DNA from: Pseudomonas sp. Teo4 | GTDB taxonomy: Bacteria; Pseudomonadota; Gammaproteobacteria; Pseudomonadales; Pseudomonadaceae | Assembly: GCF_034387475.1 (NCBI RefSeq) | Contig: NZ_JAXCIL010000001.1 | Span: forward strand, 806,001 to 870,000 | Direction: 5' to 3' | DNA length: 64,000 nucleotides | In this document: positions 1-6,694 of the stretch, in pieces | Layout of the letters: each line of letters starts with the position of its first letter | Numbering within the stretch: position 1 is the stretch's first letter | The notes under the pieces: generated by a model | Seen by the model: only the letters and a program-made list of their open reading frames with translations | Databases searched by the model: none | Told to the model about the DNA's origin: nothing | Made by a program: the position numbers and the translations under genes

Positions 1-881
1 ATGCGCCCAAGGGCCGTCGCAATTTCTTCGCCTCGTTCGCCCAGTTGGGCAGCCCGGCGGGTTTGATCCTTTCGTTGCTGGCCTTTGGCGCGGTTACCCG
101 CTTGCCCGAAGAGGAACTGATGAGCTGGGGCTGGCGCGTACCGTTCCTGGCCAGTGCGCTGTTGCTGCTGGTGGGCCTGGCCATTCGCCTGGGAGTCAAT
201 GAATCGCCCGAGTTCATTGCCAGCCGTGAGCAGGCACTGAAGGCTCAGCGCAAAGAGCAGGCACCGGTACTGGAAGTGCTGCGCACTGCCTGGCGCCCAC
301 TGCTGCTGTGCATCGGCGCCAATACCCTGGGTATTGCCGGGGTCTATTTCACCAACACCTTCATGATCAGCTACACCACCCAGCAGTTGCACCTTGAGCG
401 TTCGCTGATTCTCGAGTGCCTGTTCTTCGTGGCGGTCATCCAGTTCTGCGTGCAGCCGCTGGCCGCCTGGTTGTCGGAAAAAATCGGCGCCACGCGCTTC
501 CTGGCGCTGGTCGCACTGCTGGCAATGGCTTCGCCTTACCCGATGTTCGTGCTGGTCAGCTCGGGTGAAGGCCCACTGATCGTGCTCGGTATCGCCCTGG
601 CGGCGGCCTGCATGGCGTCGTTTTATGCCGTCATCGCCGGCTACGTCAGCGGCATGTTCGAAACTCGCGTGCGCTACACCGCCATCTCCTTGGCCTACCA
701 GGTGTGCGGTGCCATTGCTGGCGGGCTTACCCCGCTGATCGGCACCTGGTTGGCCCACACCTTCACCGGCCAATGGTGGCCGATGGCGGTGTTCTACACC
801 CTGATCGCCACCATCTCGCTCACCTGCGTGCTGGCCCTGGCGCGCCAGTACACCCGCAGCCAGCGCCTGGAACTGGCCTGA
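1..881 (+). CDS. MFS transporter, metabolite:H+ symporter (MHS) family, C-terminal part
   Basis: The gene runs in from the left edge: the frame is open from base 3 and reads the MHS loop APKGRRNFFASFAQLGSPAG just after the edge, so an N-terminal portion of the usual 430-450 residues is missing. About seven hydrophobic segments follow, ending in a charged tail. MHS proteins (ShiA/ProP/KgtP relatives) import carboxylates or zwitterionic solutes with protons across the inner membrane. It ends 30 bases before a carbamoyl-amino-acid hydrolase, so the likely substrate is a carbamoylated or related nitrogen compound; that assignment is inference from context only. Confidence 0.9.
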   Translation, partial: APKGRRNFFASFAQLGSPAGLILSLLAFGAVTRLPEEELMSWGWRVPFLASALLLLVGLAIRLGVNESPEFIASREQALKAQRKEQAPVLEVLRTAWRPLLLCIGANTLGIAGVYFTNTFMISYTTQQLHLERSLILECLFFVAVIQFCVQPLAAWLSEKIGATRFLALVALLAMASPYPMFVLVSSGEGPLIVLGIALAAACMASFYAVIAGYVSGMFETRVRYTAISLAYQVCGAIAGGLTPLIGTWLAHTFTGQWWPMAVFYTLIATISLTCVLALARQYTRSQRLELA

Positions 882-911
882 ACCCCCGACCCGATTCTGG
901 AGTATCCCTAT

Positions 912-2153
912 ATGTTGAAAAGCAACGGAGAACGCCTGTGGGCGAGCTTGATGGACATGGCCGAAGTCGGCGCCACCGCCCGTGGGGGCAGCTGCCGCCT
1001 GGCTTTGAGCGATGAAGACAAGGCTGGCCGCGAACTGTTCAGCCACTGGTGCCGCGAGGCCGGCCTGAGCCTGTCGGTGGATGCCATCGGCAACCTGTTC
1101 GCCCGCCGCCCCGGCACCGACCCGGATGCCGCCCCGGTGATGATGGGCAGCCACCTCGACACCCAGCCCGAAGGCGGTCGCTTTGATGGCGTCTACGGTG
1201 TGCTGGCTGGCCTGGAGGTGGTCCGTCGCCTCAACGACCTCGGCATCCAGACCCGCAAGCCGCTGGAAATTGCCGTGTGGACCAACGAGGAGGGTGCCCG
1301 TTTCACCCCGGCCATGTTCGGTTCGGCGGTATTCACCGGCACCCTGGCGCTCGAGCAGGCCCTGGCCATTCGCGATGCCGACGGCATCAGCGTGGCCGAT
1401 GAGCTGCAGCGTACCGGTTACGCCGGCCAGCGTCCGCTGGGCGGCAAGGTCGACGCCTATTTCGAGGCGCACATCGAGCAAGGCCCGATTCTGGAAGACA
1501 ACACTAAGAGCATTGGTGTGGTCAGCGGCGGCCAGGCCATTCGCTGGCTGGACGTGACGGTCGAAGGCATGGCCGCCCACGCCGGCACCACGCCGATGCC
1601 GCTGCGCAAGGATGCCCTGTATGGCGCCGCGCAGATGATTCAAACGGTCGAGCAACTGGCAGCCGATTTTGCCCCTGAAGGCCTGACCACCGTGGGCGAG
1701 CTGTCCATCGCCAAGTCGTCGCGCAACACCATCCCCGGCGTGCTGCGCTTTACCGTCGACCTGCGCCACCACCGCGACGAAGCCATCGAAGCCATGGAGC
1801 GCGAGCTGGCCGCGAATCTGCAAGCAATTGCCGCGCAGCGAGGCCTGCAGGTGCGCATCGAGCGGCACTGGGTCAGCCCGGCAACCCCGTTCGACGCGGA
1901 CTGCGTGGCAGCCGTGCAACAGTCGGTCGATGGCCTGGGCTACTCCCAGCAAACCATCGTCAGCGGCGCTGGCCACGACGCCATTCTGCTGGCCCGCTAC
2001 TGCCCGACGGCCATGGTGTTCATCCCCTGCGTGGGCGGCCTGAGCCACAACGAAGCCGAAGACGTGCTGCCCGAAGACGCAAGCCAGGGTGCCGATGTAC
2101 TGCTCAACGCCGTGCTGGCCCGCGCTGGCCGTGTCGAACAAGGAGAAGCTTGA
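912..2153 (+). CDS. Zn-dependent N-carbamoyl-L-amino-acid hydrolase / allantoate amidohydrolase family (M20)
   Basis: This 413-residue protein has the usual length for the family. The metal-site motifs are clear: GSHLDTQPEGGRFDG (His81, Asp92), WTNEEGARF (Glu126/127) and AHIEQG, followed by the M20 dimerisation domain that starts around GGQAIRW. Members cleave carbamoyl groups from N-carbamoyl amino acids, beta-ureidopropionate or allantoate in the cytoplasm, releasing ammonia and CO2. The start ATG follows a GGAG about 10 bases upstream. The stop TGA shares one base with the ATG of the next gene, so the two are translationally coupled. The exact substrate cannot be read from sequence. Confidence 0.9.
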   Translation: MLKSNGERLWASLMDMAEVGATARGGSCRLALSDEDKAGRELFSHWCREAGLSLSVDAIGNLFARRPGTDPDAAPVMMGSHLDTQPEGGRFDGVYGVLAGLEVVRRLNDLGIQTRKPLEIAVWTNEEGARFTPAMFGSAVFTGTLALEQALAIRDADGISVADELQRTGYAGQRPLGGKVDAYFEAHIEQGPILEDNTKSIGVVSGGQAIRWLDVTVEGMAAHAGTTPMPLRKDALYGAAQMIQTVEQLAADFAPEGLTTVGELSIAKSSRNTIPGVLRFTVDLRHHRDEAIEAMERELAANLQAIAAQRGLQVRIERHWVSPATPFDADCVAAVQQSVDGLGYSQQTIVSGAGHDAILLARYCPTAMVFIPCVGGLSHNEAEDVLPEDASQGADVLLNAVLARAGRVEQGEA

Positions 2154-3175
2154 TGCGTTGCTACTTCCACCCCGAACAACTGCTGCACCACCCACGTAGC
2201 TACTACTCTCGCGGCGCCATGCGTACCCCGCAGGAAGTCCCCGAACGTGCCCAGCGCCTGCTGCAGGCAGCCAAGGACCTGGGCTTCGATATTCGTCAGC
2301 CTGAAGATGCGGGCCTGGCGCCACTCAAGGCCGTGCACGGCGAGGCTTACCTGGCCTTCCTCGAAGAGGCCCATGCACGCTGGAAGGAAGTGCCCGAGGA
2401 CTGGGGCGACGAAGTGATGTCCAACATCTTCGTCCGCGAGCCCAATGCCCTGCGCGGCATCCTTGCCCAGGCCGGGCGCTACCTGGCCGATGGCAGCTGC
2501 CCGGTGGGCGAGCACACCTGGCGTTCGGCCTACTGGTCGGCGCAAAGCGCGGTGGCCGGTGCCAAGGCCATTCTCGATGGCGAGCCCGCAGCCTACGCCC
2601 TGTGCCGCCCGCCGGGCCACCATGCCCGTTTCGATGCGGCCGGTGGCTTCTGCTACGTCAACAACGCCGCAGTCGCCGCCCAGGCCCTGCGCAGCCGCTA
2701 CAGCCGGGTGGCGATCCTGGACACCGACATGCACCACGGGCAGGGGATTCAGGAGATCTTCTACGAACGCAATGACGTGCTGTACGTCTCGACCCATGGC
2801 GACCCGACCAACTTCTACCCAGGCGTGGCCGGGTTTGAGGACGAGCGCGGCAGTGGTGCGGGGGAGGGGTACAACCTCAATCTGCCGATGGCCCATGGGG
2901 CCAGTGAGGCGGATTTCATGGGGCAGCTGGAGATTGCCCTGGACGCGGTGAAGGACTTTGGGGCTGAGGTGCTGGTGTTGTCGCTGGGGTTCGATATCTA
3001 CGAGCTGGACCCGCAGAGCAAGGTGGCGGTGACGACGGAAGGGTTTGCCGAATTGGGCGAGCGGATTCGGGCGTTGGGGGTGCCTTGTTTGATTGTTCAG
3101 GAAGGGGGGTATCACCTGGAGAGTCTGGAGGCGAATGCGCAGGCGTTCTTTGCTGAGCCGGTCGCTTGGGTATGA
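2153..3175 (+). CDS. Histone deacetylase family protein, acetylpolyamine amidohydrolase type
   Basis: At 340 residues it matches bacterial acetylpolyamine amidohydrolase. Visible features are the general-base pair in RPPGHHARF (His156/157), the zinc ligands in DTDMHHGQG (Asp192, His194), the third Asp in SLGFDIYE, and the catalytic GGYHLE tyrosine near the C-terminus. The family hydrolyses N-acetyl groups of acetylated polyamines or related amides in the cytoplasm. The start ATG at 2153 overlaps the upstream stop by one base and has AAGGAG 8 bases before it. The last residues (AEPVAWV) differ from the ending encoded by a duplicated 3' fragment at 6212-6361, which suggests that this gene end was rebuilt by recombination. 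Confidence 0.9.
   Translation: MRCYFHPEQLLHHPRSYYSRGAMRTPQEVPERAQRLLQAAKDLGFDIRQPEDAGLAPLKAVHGEAYLAFLEEAHARWKEVPEDWGDEVMSNIFVREPNALRGILAQAGRYLADGSCPVGEHTWRSAYWSAQSAVAGAKAILDGEPAAYALCRPPGHHARFDAAGGFCYVNNAAVAAQALRSRYSRVAILDTDMHHGQGIQEIFYERNDVLYVSTHGDPTNFYPGVAGFEDERGSGAGEGYNLNLPMAHGASEADFMGQLEIALDAVKDFGAEVLVLSLGFDIYELDPQSKVAVTTEGFAELGERIRALGVPCLIVQEGGYHLESLEANAQAFFAEPVAWV
3025..3156 (+). repeat. Direct repeat A: 3' end of the amidohydrolase gene, second copy at 6212-6342
   Basis: These 132 bases recur in the same orientation at 6212-6342 with about ten mismatches and a one-base gap. The copy here is in frame and carries the catalytic GGY; the other is frameshifted. The two copies bracket the orphan part of the immunity array, so they are a footprint of tandem duplication or integration by homologous recombination. 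Confidence 0.9.
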
Positions 3176-3211
3176 GGGCCTGACTTGGGTTTTGGAGGTG
3201 GGGCGTAAATT

Positions 3212-3425
3212 GAGCGCCGCCCGCGCGGCGCATCGCGAGCAAGGCTCGCTCCTACGTCTGTTTCAGGCCAGTTATGCCTGTGGGAAATGCGCGCGAACGC
3301 TTTGAAGAACGGCTCGATATCGCGTCGTACAACAAGGCGGACGCGCGCGCCTGTAACAGGCATTATTGGCCCGAAACAGACGTAGGAGCGAGCCTTGCTC
3401 GCGATGCGCCGCGCGGGCGGCGCTC
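3212..3425. repeat. Perfect 53-bp inverted repeat around a 108-bp spacer (REP/BIME-like element)
   Basis: The left arm at 3212-3264 and the right arm at 3373-3425 are exact reverse complements. Each arm contains its own smaller palindrome, GCGAGCAAGGCTCGC, followed by TCCTAC. The element lies between the amidohydrolase stop and the end of the immunity array and holds no credible gene. It resembles a REP pair, but of a sequence class different from the other REP elements in this window. Confidence 0.9.
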
Positions 3426-3501
3426 GATCTCACGGGCGCTGTACCTCTCACGCCAGGCATCCAAGAGCCTCGACGCCTTGTATTCGCAATGCTCTAGATT
3501 T

Positions 3502-3771
3502 TCAGCGCTGAAGTACAGGTTTCCCATTCGCTGCACGCCAACCTTCAACGACAGTTAAAATACCTTGCGGACTGTCTTCGACACCTGTCGCAGGATAGAA
3601 AATTAGATCGCTTTTCGCTGGGTGCTCAGTTATTTTTTCGAAATGGCTGACTAGTTTCTGGATGTGTTTTCTATAGGGCTCGCCTTTCAGATTGTGTTTG
3701 TTTTCAAAGAACTCGCTGAGTAAGTCAAGGAATTCTGCTTCTGTATAGTCTTCATATTTTTCTTTAGGCAT
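3502..3771 (-). CDS. Colicin/pyocin DNase immunity protein (Im family), orphan copy
   Basis: An 89-residue acidic protein with the Im2/Im7/Im9 signature: YTEAEFL at the N-terminus, FEKITEHP in the middle, the inhibitory SDLIFYP motif, and GWRAANGKP near the end. Im proteins bind the exosite of a colicin-type HNH DNase and protect the producer. The C-terminus ends VLQR instead of the usual GFK, so it may be slightly damaged at the array border. It begins 9 bases after the stop of the next upstream immunity gene, implying joint transcription and coupled translation. No toxin remnant precedes it. Confidence 0.85.
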   Translation of the reverse strand: MPKEKYEDYTEAEFLDLLSEFFENKHNLKGEPYRKHIQKLVSHFEKITEHPAKSDLIFYPATGVEDSPQGILTVVEGWRAANGKPVLQR

Positions 3772-3780
3772 TATTAATGG

Positions 3781-4032
3781 TTATCCGGTTTTAAAGCCTG
3801 GTTTGTCATTGGCGAGACGCCATGCTTTTATTTCTTCAATGATAGCGGTCGGGCCGCTTTTTCCGGGGTCGGGGTAGAAGAATAAATCTGATTTTTTGGG
3901 GTGCTCAGAAATTCGCTCAAACTCAAGTATTGCTTCTATATGCTTCCGGTCGGAAGGGTAGTCGACGTTGTAAATTTTTATCGCAAATTCTAAAAATTCT
4001 GCCTCGGTGAAGTCGGTGATGGTTTTTTTCAC
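3781..4032 (-). CDS. Colicin/pyocin DNase immunity protein (Im family), orphan copy
   Basis: An 83-residue Im-family protein with DFTEAEFLEF, FERISEHP, SDLFFYP and WRLANDKPGFK. I take GTG at 4032 as the start: GAGGA lies 5 bases upstream and the product then aligns end to end with the 83-residue protein at 6443-6694, which it matches at roughly 70% of positions. A longer reading from 4044 has no ribosome site. Immediately upstream lies a decayed HNH nuclease tail, so this gene once sat behind its own toxin. It probably neutralises an incoming S-type pyocin DNase. Confidence 0.88.
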   Translation of the reverse strand: MKKTITDFTEAEFLEFAIKIYNVDYPSDRKHIEAILEFERISEHPKKSDLFFYPDPGKSGPTAIIEEIKAWRLANDKPGFKTG

Positions 4033-4117
4033 TGCTTTCCTCACTGTATATTTCGATATTTTATGCTGTGAGTGTTGCGATGATCTTTGTGTTGTGTATG
4101 TCTCAGTCCTCAGGTGT
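4033..4117 (-). pseudogene. Relic of an HNH DNase C-terminus
   Basis: Reading right to left, the translation DIHNTKIIATLTA, then a stop, then NIEIY aligns with DIYNSENIVIVTP and HIDIH of the intact toxin at 6691-8634. It carries two in-frame stops, a missing codon and loss of the catalytic histidines. The DNA also aligns base by base with the toxin end at 6700-6775. It is a dead fragment left in front of its immunity gene. Confidence 0.7.
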
Positions 4118-4414
4118 CAATGAATTGTGGTGAGGTTTAAGGGGCCGATTTTTTGCGCGCCTTGATCTGGGTTTTCTGATGTTTAGGCTTGAAGCTTTCC
4201 AAGGAAGACCTTACTTGAAACCTGTTCGGAGGGCTTGTAGGAAGCGTCCGAAGTCACTGTAGTCATAATGGAGGCATGCCGATAGATTGATTTTCCATCA
4301 AGTGGCAGAGGCGAGAGTCCTGCTTGATTTAAAGCACCCGGCGCTGGTTTGATCCGAGTGTGGTCAAAGCCCTGTCATGAATTGACGGGACTTTGGATAG
4401 ACACGGGGTGAAGG
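4118..4414. other. Spacer between immunity modules, no gene recognised
   Basis: These 297 bases have no credible coding frame. On the - strand a short open stretch ending HYDYSDFGRFLQALRTGFK then stop is visible near 4200-4260 and may be another gene end, but I do not recognise it. Confidence 0.4.
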
Positions 4415-4666
4415 TTACTCCGTTTTGAAGCCGGGCTTGCCATGAGCAGCACGCCATGCTTTGACTTCAGCGACGATCGAATTCGGGCTCCCTTTGCCAG
4501 GCGTGTGATAGTAGATTAGGTCAGAACCATCAGGGTGCTCTGAAAGCCGTTCAAACTCGTAAACGGCATCAATGCTTTCCCGCTCACTGGCAAAGTCATC
4601 GGCACAGATTTTTTCAACCAAGGCAGTGAACTCGCTCTCGGTAAATAAGGCGATGGAGTTTTTCAT
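4415..4666 (-). CDS. Colicin/pyocin DNase immunity protein (Im family), orphan copy
   Basis: An 83-residue Im-family protein: LFTESEFTALVEKIC, FERLSEHPDGSDLIYY, then WRAAHGKPGFK. Both inhibitory tyrosines of the Im9 motif are present, with His replacing the following Pro. The sequence differs more from the copies at 3781 and 6443 than those do from each other, so it likely has another DNase specificity. Its ATG overlaps the TGA of an HNH tail relic (ATGA), the same arrangement as in the intact toxin-immunity pair. Confidence 0.9.
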   Translation of the reverse strand: MKNSIALFTESEFTALVEKICADDFASERESIDAVYEFERLSEHPDGSDLIYYHTPGKGSPNSIVAEVKAWRAAHGKPGFKTE

Positions 4667-4752
4667 GTTGGTGCGCTTTTATGCAAGTCTATGTGAGGTT
4701 TTGGTGTCGCTACAGATAGATTGGCGATGTCAAATGCTTCGCTGAGGCCAGG
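4663..4752 (-). pseudogene. Relic of an HNH DNase C-terminus overlapping its immunity gene
   Basis: The - strand frame reads LSEAFDIANLSVATP then KPHIDLHKSAPT and stops in the TGA that overlaps the immunity ATG. It corresponds to the LSEGGDIYN...VTP..HIDIH end of the intact toxin; the HxxxH metal pair is still present (HIDLH). A stop lies just upstream and the rest of the nuclease is absent. The preserved overlap shows that the module end was inherited as a unit. Confidence 0.8.
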
Positions 4753-4760
4753 TAATTAAG

Positions 4761-5000
4761 TCATGCAACCAGTGCCAACTCTTGGTGTTGTACGAAAAGT
4801 GCCGGCGCGACGATAATGCTGCATTGAAAGCAGGCTCGGAATACTGACTCGCAACCAGTAAAGTCGAGCGTGACTCCGACCGTTCCTCGCCTGTTTGAGA
4901 CTTGCTTGATCGCCGTTTGGCAACTTCTCGTACTAATACTAAAATTACTGCTCGCTTTTAAGTTTACGGGTGATTGCAGCGATATATGTTGCGCGCTCAA
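4761..5000 (-). pseudogene. Possible decayed STAS-like (DUF4325-type) ORF
   Basis: A 79-residue frame starts with TTG overlapping the stop of the immunity-like gene at 4997 (TTGA). Its middle reads VGVTLDFTGCESV and its end reads LFVQHQELALVA. These resemble the two most conserved stretches of STAS-like DUF4325 proteins (LDFTGVES and a closing beta strand), with the segment between them scrambled. The match is from memory of the family and is weak. It could equally be non-coding. Confidence 0.3.
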
Positions 5001-5272
5001 GATTTATTGAATGTGTATTTGTTTTCGAGAAGAAACTTGGGGGCTCTCCATTTAGGGGCCTTTACATATCCGCCGCCTTTTTGCTCTATTAATCCCTCGT
5101 TGGACATTTTCTTTATTAGCTCAATGAGCTCGAGACAGTTGTTAAGAAAAATCCAGTTGTTGCGCTCATATAGTCTATCTATTTGCGGGTGAGAAATGCT
5201 GCCACCTCTCGTGAGGAATAGTATGACTTCAGTAGGGTCTTCGTTTTGCACTACGCTGTTAATGTTATTCAT
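4997..5272 (-). CDS. Small protein of unassigned family, putative immunity protein (paralogue of 5784-6050)
   Basis: A 91-residue protein beginning MNNINSVVQNEDPTEVILFL, with the conserved core ISHPQIDRLYERNNW, LELIELIKKMSNEGLI and a YVKAPKW..P.F tail. It shares these elements with the 88-residue protein at 5784-6050. The helical core followed by a short beta hairpin is compatible with a winged-helix fold. Its ATG overlaps the TGA of a decayed toxin-like tail, exactly as DNase immunity genes do here, which is the reason for proposing immunity. I do not recognise the family. Confidence 0.7.
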   Translation of the reverse strand: MNNINSVVQNEDPTEVILFLTRGGSISHPQIDRLYERNNWIFLNNCLELIELIKKMSNEGLIEQKGGGYVKAPKWRAPKFLLENKYTFNKS

Positions 5273-5580
5273 TCGTATTCTCGCTGTGGCTGTTCTAAGT
5301 CCGCTTTCAGTGGTTCTGGAATTTGCAGTAATTCGAGCTCTGAGCTTGGTTGATAGTCTTCTAGTGTAGCGGCATGTGTGTGTTCCATGCCTTCCTGCGA
5401 CTATCCGGAAAAATTATGTCAGCGATACCAAGGGCACGAAACTTCTCAAGTTCCGTTGTCTCATGTGTGAAGAAACGCTTATCTGTGTCGGTTGCTTCTA
5501 GCTTGCCGTGTAGGATTTTTCCAGTGCAGAAACTGGGTTGCCATCTTTATATATGGCATTCAATTCCCCCGTATCCTGGA
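5269..5580 (-). pseudogene. Decayed toxin C-terminus of unassigned type
   Basis: Across three frames the - strand reads a continuous protein-like string: ELNAIYKDGNPVSALEKSY, then KLEATDTDKRFFTHE and TTELEKFRALGIADIIFPDS, then THAATLEDYQPSSEL, ending REYE and stop. The jumps imply frameshifts near 5510 and 5380. The last part matches the tail at 6047-6210 (GIPDNIRPDD, THAATLEDYQ). Position and overlap with the downstream small gene indicate the end of a bacteriocin whose killing domain is not the HNH type. I cannot name the domain. Confidence 0.6.
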
Positions 5581-5783
5581 GCGACGACAGTTGGGGGCTT
5601 CAGCGGAAGATCCTGTAACCCTGAGAAAGCTGGCGGCCCTATCGAACGCTTGGATTGGCGAGAGGCAGACCCTGCGCAAATTTCTGAGTACCGGCAGCTG
5701 TAGAGTGGCTGCCGGCGTTTCTAATGGGGCTCCTACCATGGCGAACAAGAATGTACACCACAAGACTGTAGGATCTGTGGAAC

Positions 5784-6050
5784 TCAGAGCTCGTATTTTT
5801 TCGGGCTCAAGAACTCTGGCTCTCGCCAATTCGGCCCCATGATGTATCCGTTGCCACCGTGCTTTATTAATCCTTCTTGACTCATTTTTTTGATTAAATT
5901 AATTAACTGTAAGCAGTCTCCAGTGTTTGCCCACTCGTTTCGATTATATAGATTGTCGAGCCGTGGGTGAGAAATGCCATTCCCCCTGACAAGCCACAGA
6001 ATGACATCTGTGGGGCTTTCGTTGAGTACTATGTCGCTGATGGTGTTCAT
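5784..6050 (-). CDS. Small protein of unassigned family, putative immunity protein
   Basis: An 88-residue protein: MNTISDIVLNESPTDVILWL, then GISHPRLDNLYNRNEW, LQLINLIKKMSQEGLI and GYIMGPNWREPEF. It is a paralogue of 4997-5272 with conserved spacing of all blocks. The start ATG overlaps the stop of the upstream toxin-tail relic (ATGA), suggesting translational coupling to a former toxin. Base composition is AT-rich like the rest of the array. The immunity role is inferred from position; a winged-helix regulator is the main alternative. Confidence 0.7.
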   Translation of the reverse strand: MNTISDIVLNESPTDVILWLVRGNGISHPRLDNLYNRNEWANTGDCLQLINLIKKMSQEGLIKHGGNGYIMGPNWREPEFLSPKKYEL

Positions 6051-6210
6051 TTGTTTTCTCGCGCAATCTGTTGGTTGTCTGCCTCGATGGCTTCTGGTGT
6101 GTAAAGCATCTCATGCGATGAGCTGAGTTGGTAGTCTTCTAATGTGGCGGCATGTGTATTATTCCAAGTCTCGCCATTGTCGTCTGGTCGTATATTATCC
6201 GGAATGCCAA
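6047..6210 (-). pseudogene. Toxin C-terminal tail of unassigned type, truncated by the amidohydrolase fragment
   Basis: The in-frame tail GIPDNIRPDDNGETWNNTHA, then ATLEDYQLSSSHEML, ends at a TGA overlapping the start of the putative immunity gene. Its 5' side runs straight into the duplicated amidohydrolase fragment at 6212, so the body of the toxin was cut away at that junction. The homologous but frameshifted tail at 5269-5580 extends further upstream. Confidence 0.65.
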
Positions 6211-6211
6211 C

Positions 6212-6361
6212 GGCGGTGACGACTGAAGGGTTTGCCGAATTGGGTGAGCGGATTCGGGCGTTGGGGGTGCCGTGTTTGATTGTGCAGGCAGGGGGTACCA
6301 CCTGGAGAGCCTGGAGGCGAATGCGCGGGCGTTCTTTGCTGAACTGGGGTGCTGGCGGTAG
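6212..6361 (+). pseudogene. Duplicated 3' fragment of the amidohydrolase/HDAC-like gene
   Basis: Bases 6212-6342 repeat 3025-3156. After the repeat the frame continues as AELGCWR and a TAG at 6359-6361, followed by a strong hairpin, so this copy keeps what looks like the original gene end and terminator. One base is missing just before the GGY codons, which shifts the reading frame. It has no start and is not expressed as a protein. Confidence 0.88.
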
Positions 6362-6368
6362 GTGGCGT

Positions 6369-6398
6369 TGGCCGGTAGTTGAGGGGGGCTACCGGCCA
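6369..6398. terminator. Stem-loop terminator-like palindrome
   Basis: TGGCCGGTAG at 6369-6378 pairs perfectly with CTACCGGCCA at 6389-6398 around a 10-base loop. It follows the relic amidohydrolase stop on the + strand and the immunity gene stop on the - strand. It lacks a clear T-run, so the termination role is inferred. Confidence 0.6.
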
Positions 6399-6442
6399 AT
6401 ACGTTCGTCATAGGCCCAGTTTAGAGAGCACTGTTGACTTGA

Positions 6443-6694
6443 TTATTCGGTTTTGAATCCTGGTTTTCCATTTGCCAATCGCCAAGATTTTACTTCTTCG
6501 ACAATCGACGCTGGGCCGCTTTTCCCGTGATCTGGGTAAAATATTAAATCTGATTTCTTAGGGTGTTCTGAAAGTCGTTCGAATTCAAATATTGCGTCGG
6601 TGTGGGTTTTGTCAGTTGGGTAATCTACTTCATAGATTTTTATTACAAAATTTAAAAATTCAGTTTCGGTAAAGTCTGCGATTGTCTTTTTCAT
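6443..6694 (-). CDS. Cognate immunity protein of the HNH DNase bacteriocin (Im family)
   Basis: An 83-residue Im-type protein with DFTETEFLNF, FERLSEHP, SDLIFYP (Asp49, Phe52, Tyr53) and WRLANGKPGFK. Its ATG overlaps the toxin stop by four bases (ATGA), the standard toxin-immunity coupling that keeps the producer protected. It should bind the DNase domain of the adjacent toxin and block its active-site region. Phe replaces the first Tyr of the Im9 YY pair. It is the closest relative of the orphan copy at 3781-4032. Confidence 0.93.
   Translation of the reverse strand: MKKTIADFTETEFLNFVIKIYEVDYPTDKTHTDAIFEFERLSEHPKKSDLIFYPDHGKSGPASIVEEVKSWRLANGKPGFKTE

Noticed and set aside
1997..3115. 372-codon frame on the - strand
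   Set aside because: Antisense shadow of the amidohydrolase gene; composition rich in Gly/His/Gln with no recognisable domain.
3274..3548. Short frames across the 53-bp inverted repeat on both strands
   Set aside because: They read through the palindrome arms, share mirrored peptides, and lack start signals.
5560..5829. 89-codon - strand frame upstream of the decayed toxin tail
   Set aside because: Contains GAPLETP, weakly like the pyocin linker GAPIP, but no sustained similarity and no start; not called as a gene.
3176..6361. An insertion sequence or integrase-driven island
   Set aside because: No transposase, integrase or tRNA attachment site is present; the flanking repeats are gene fragments, which favours homologous recombination.
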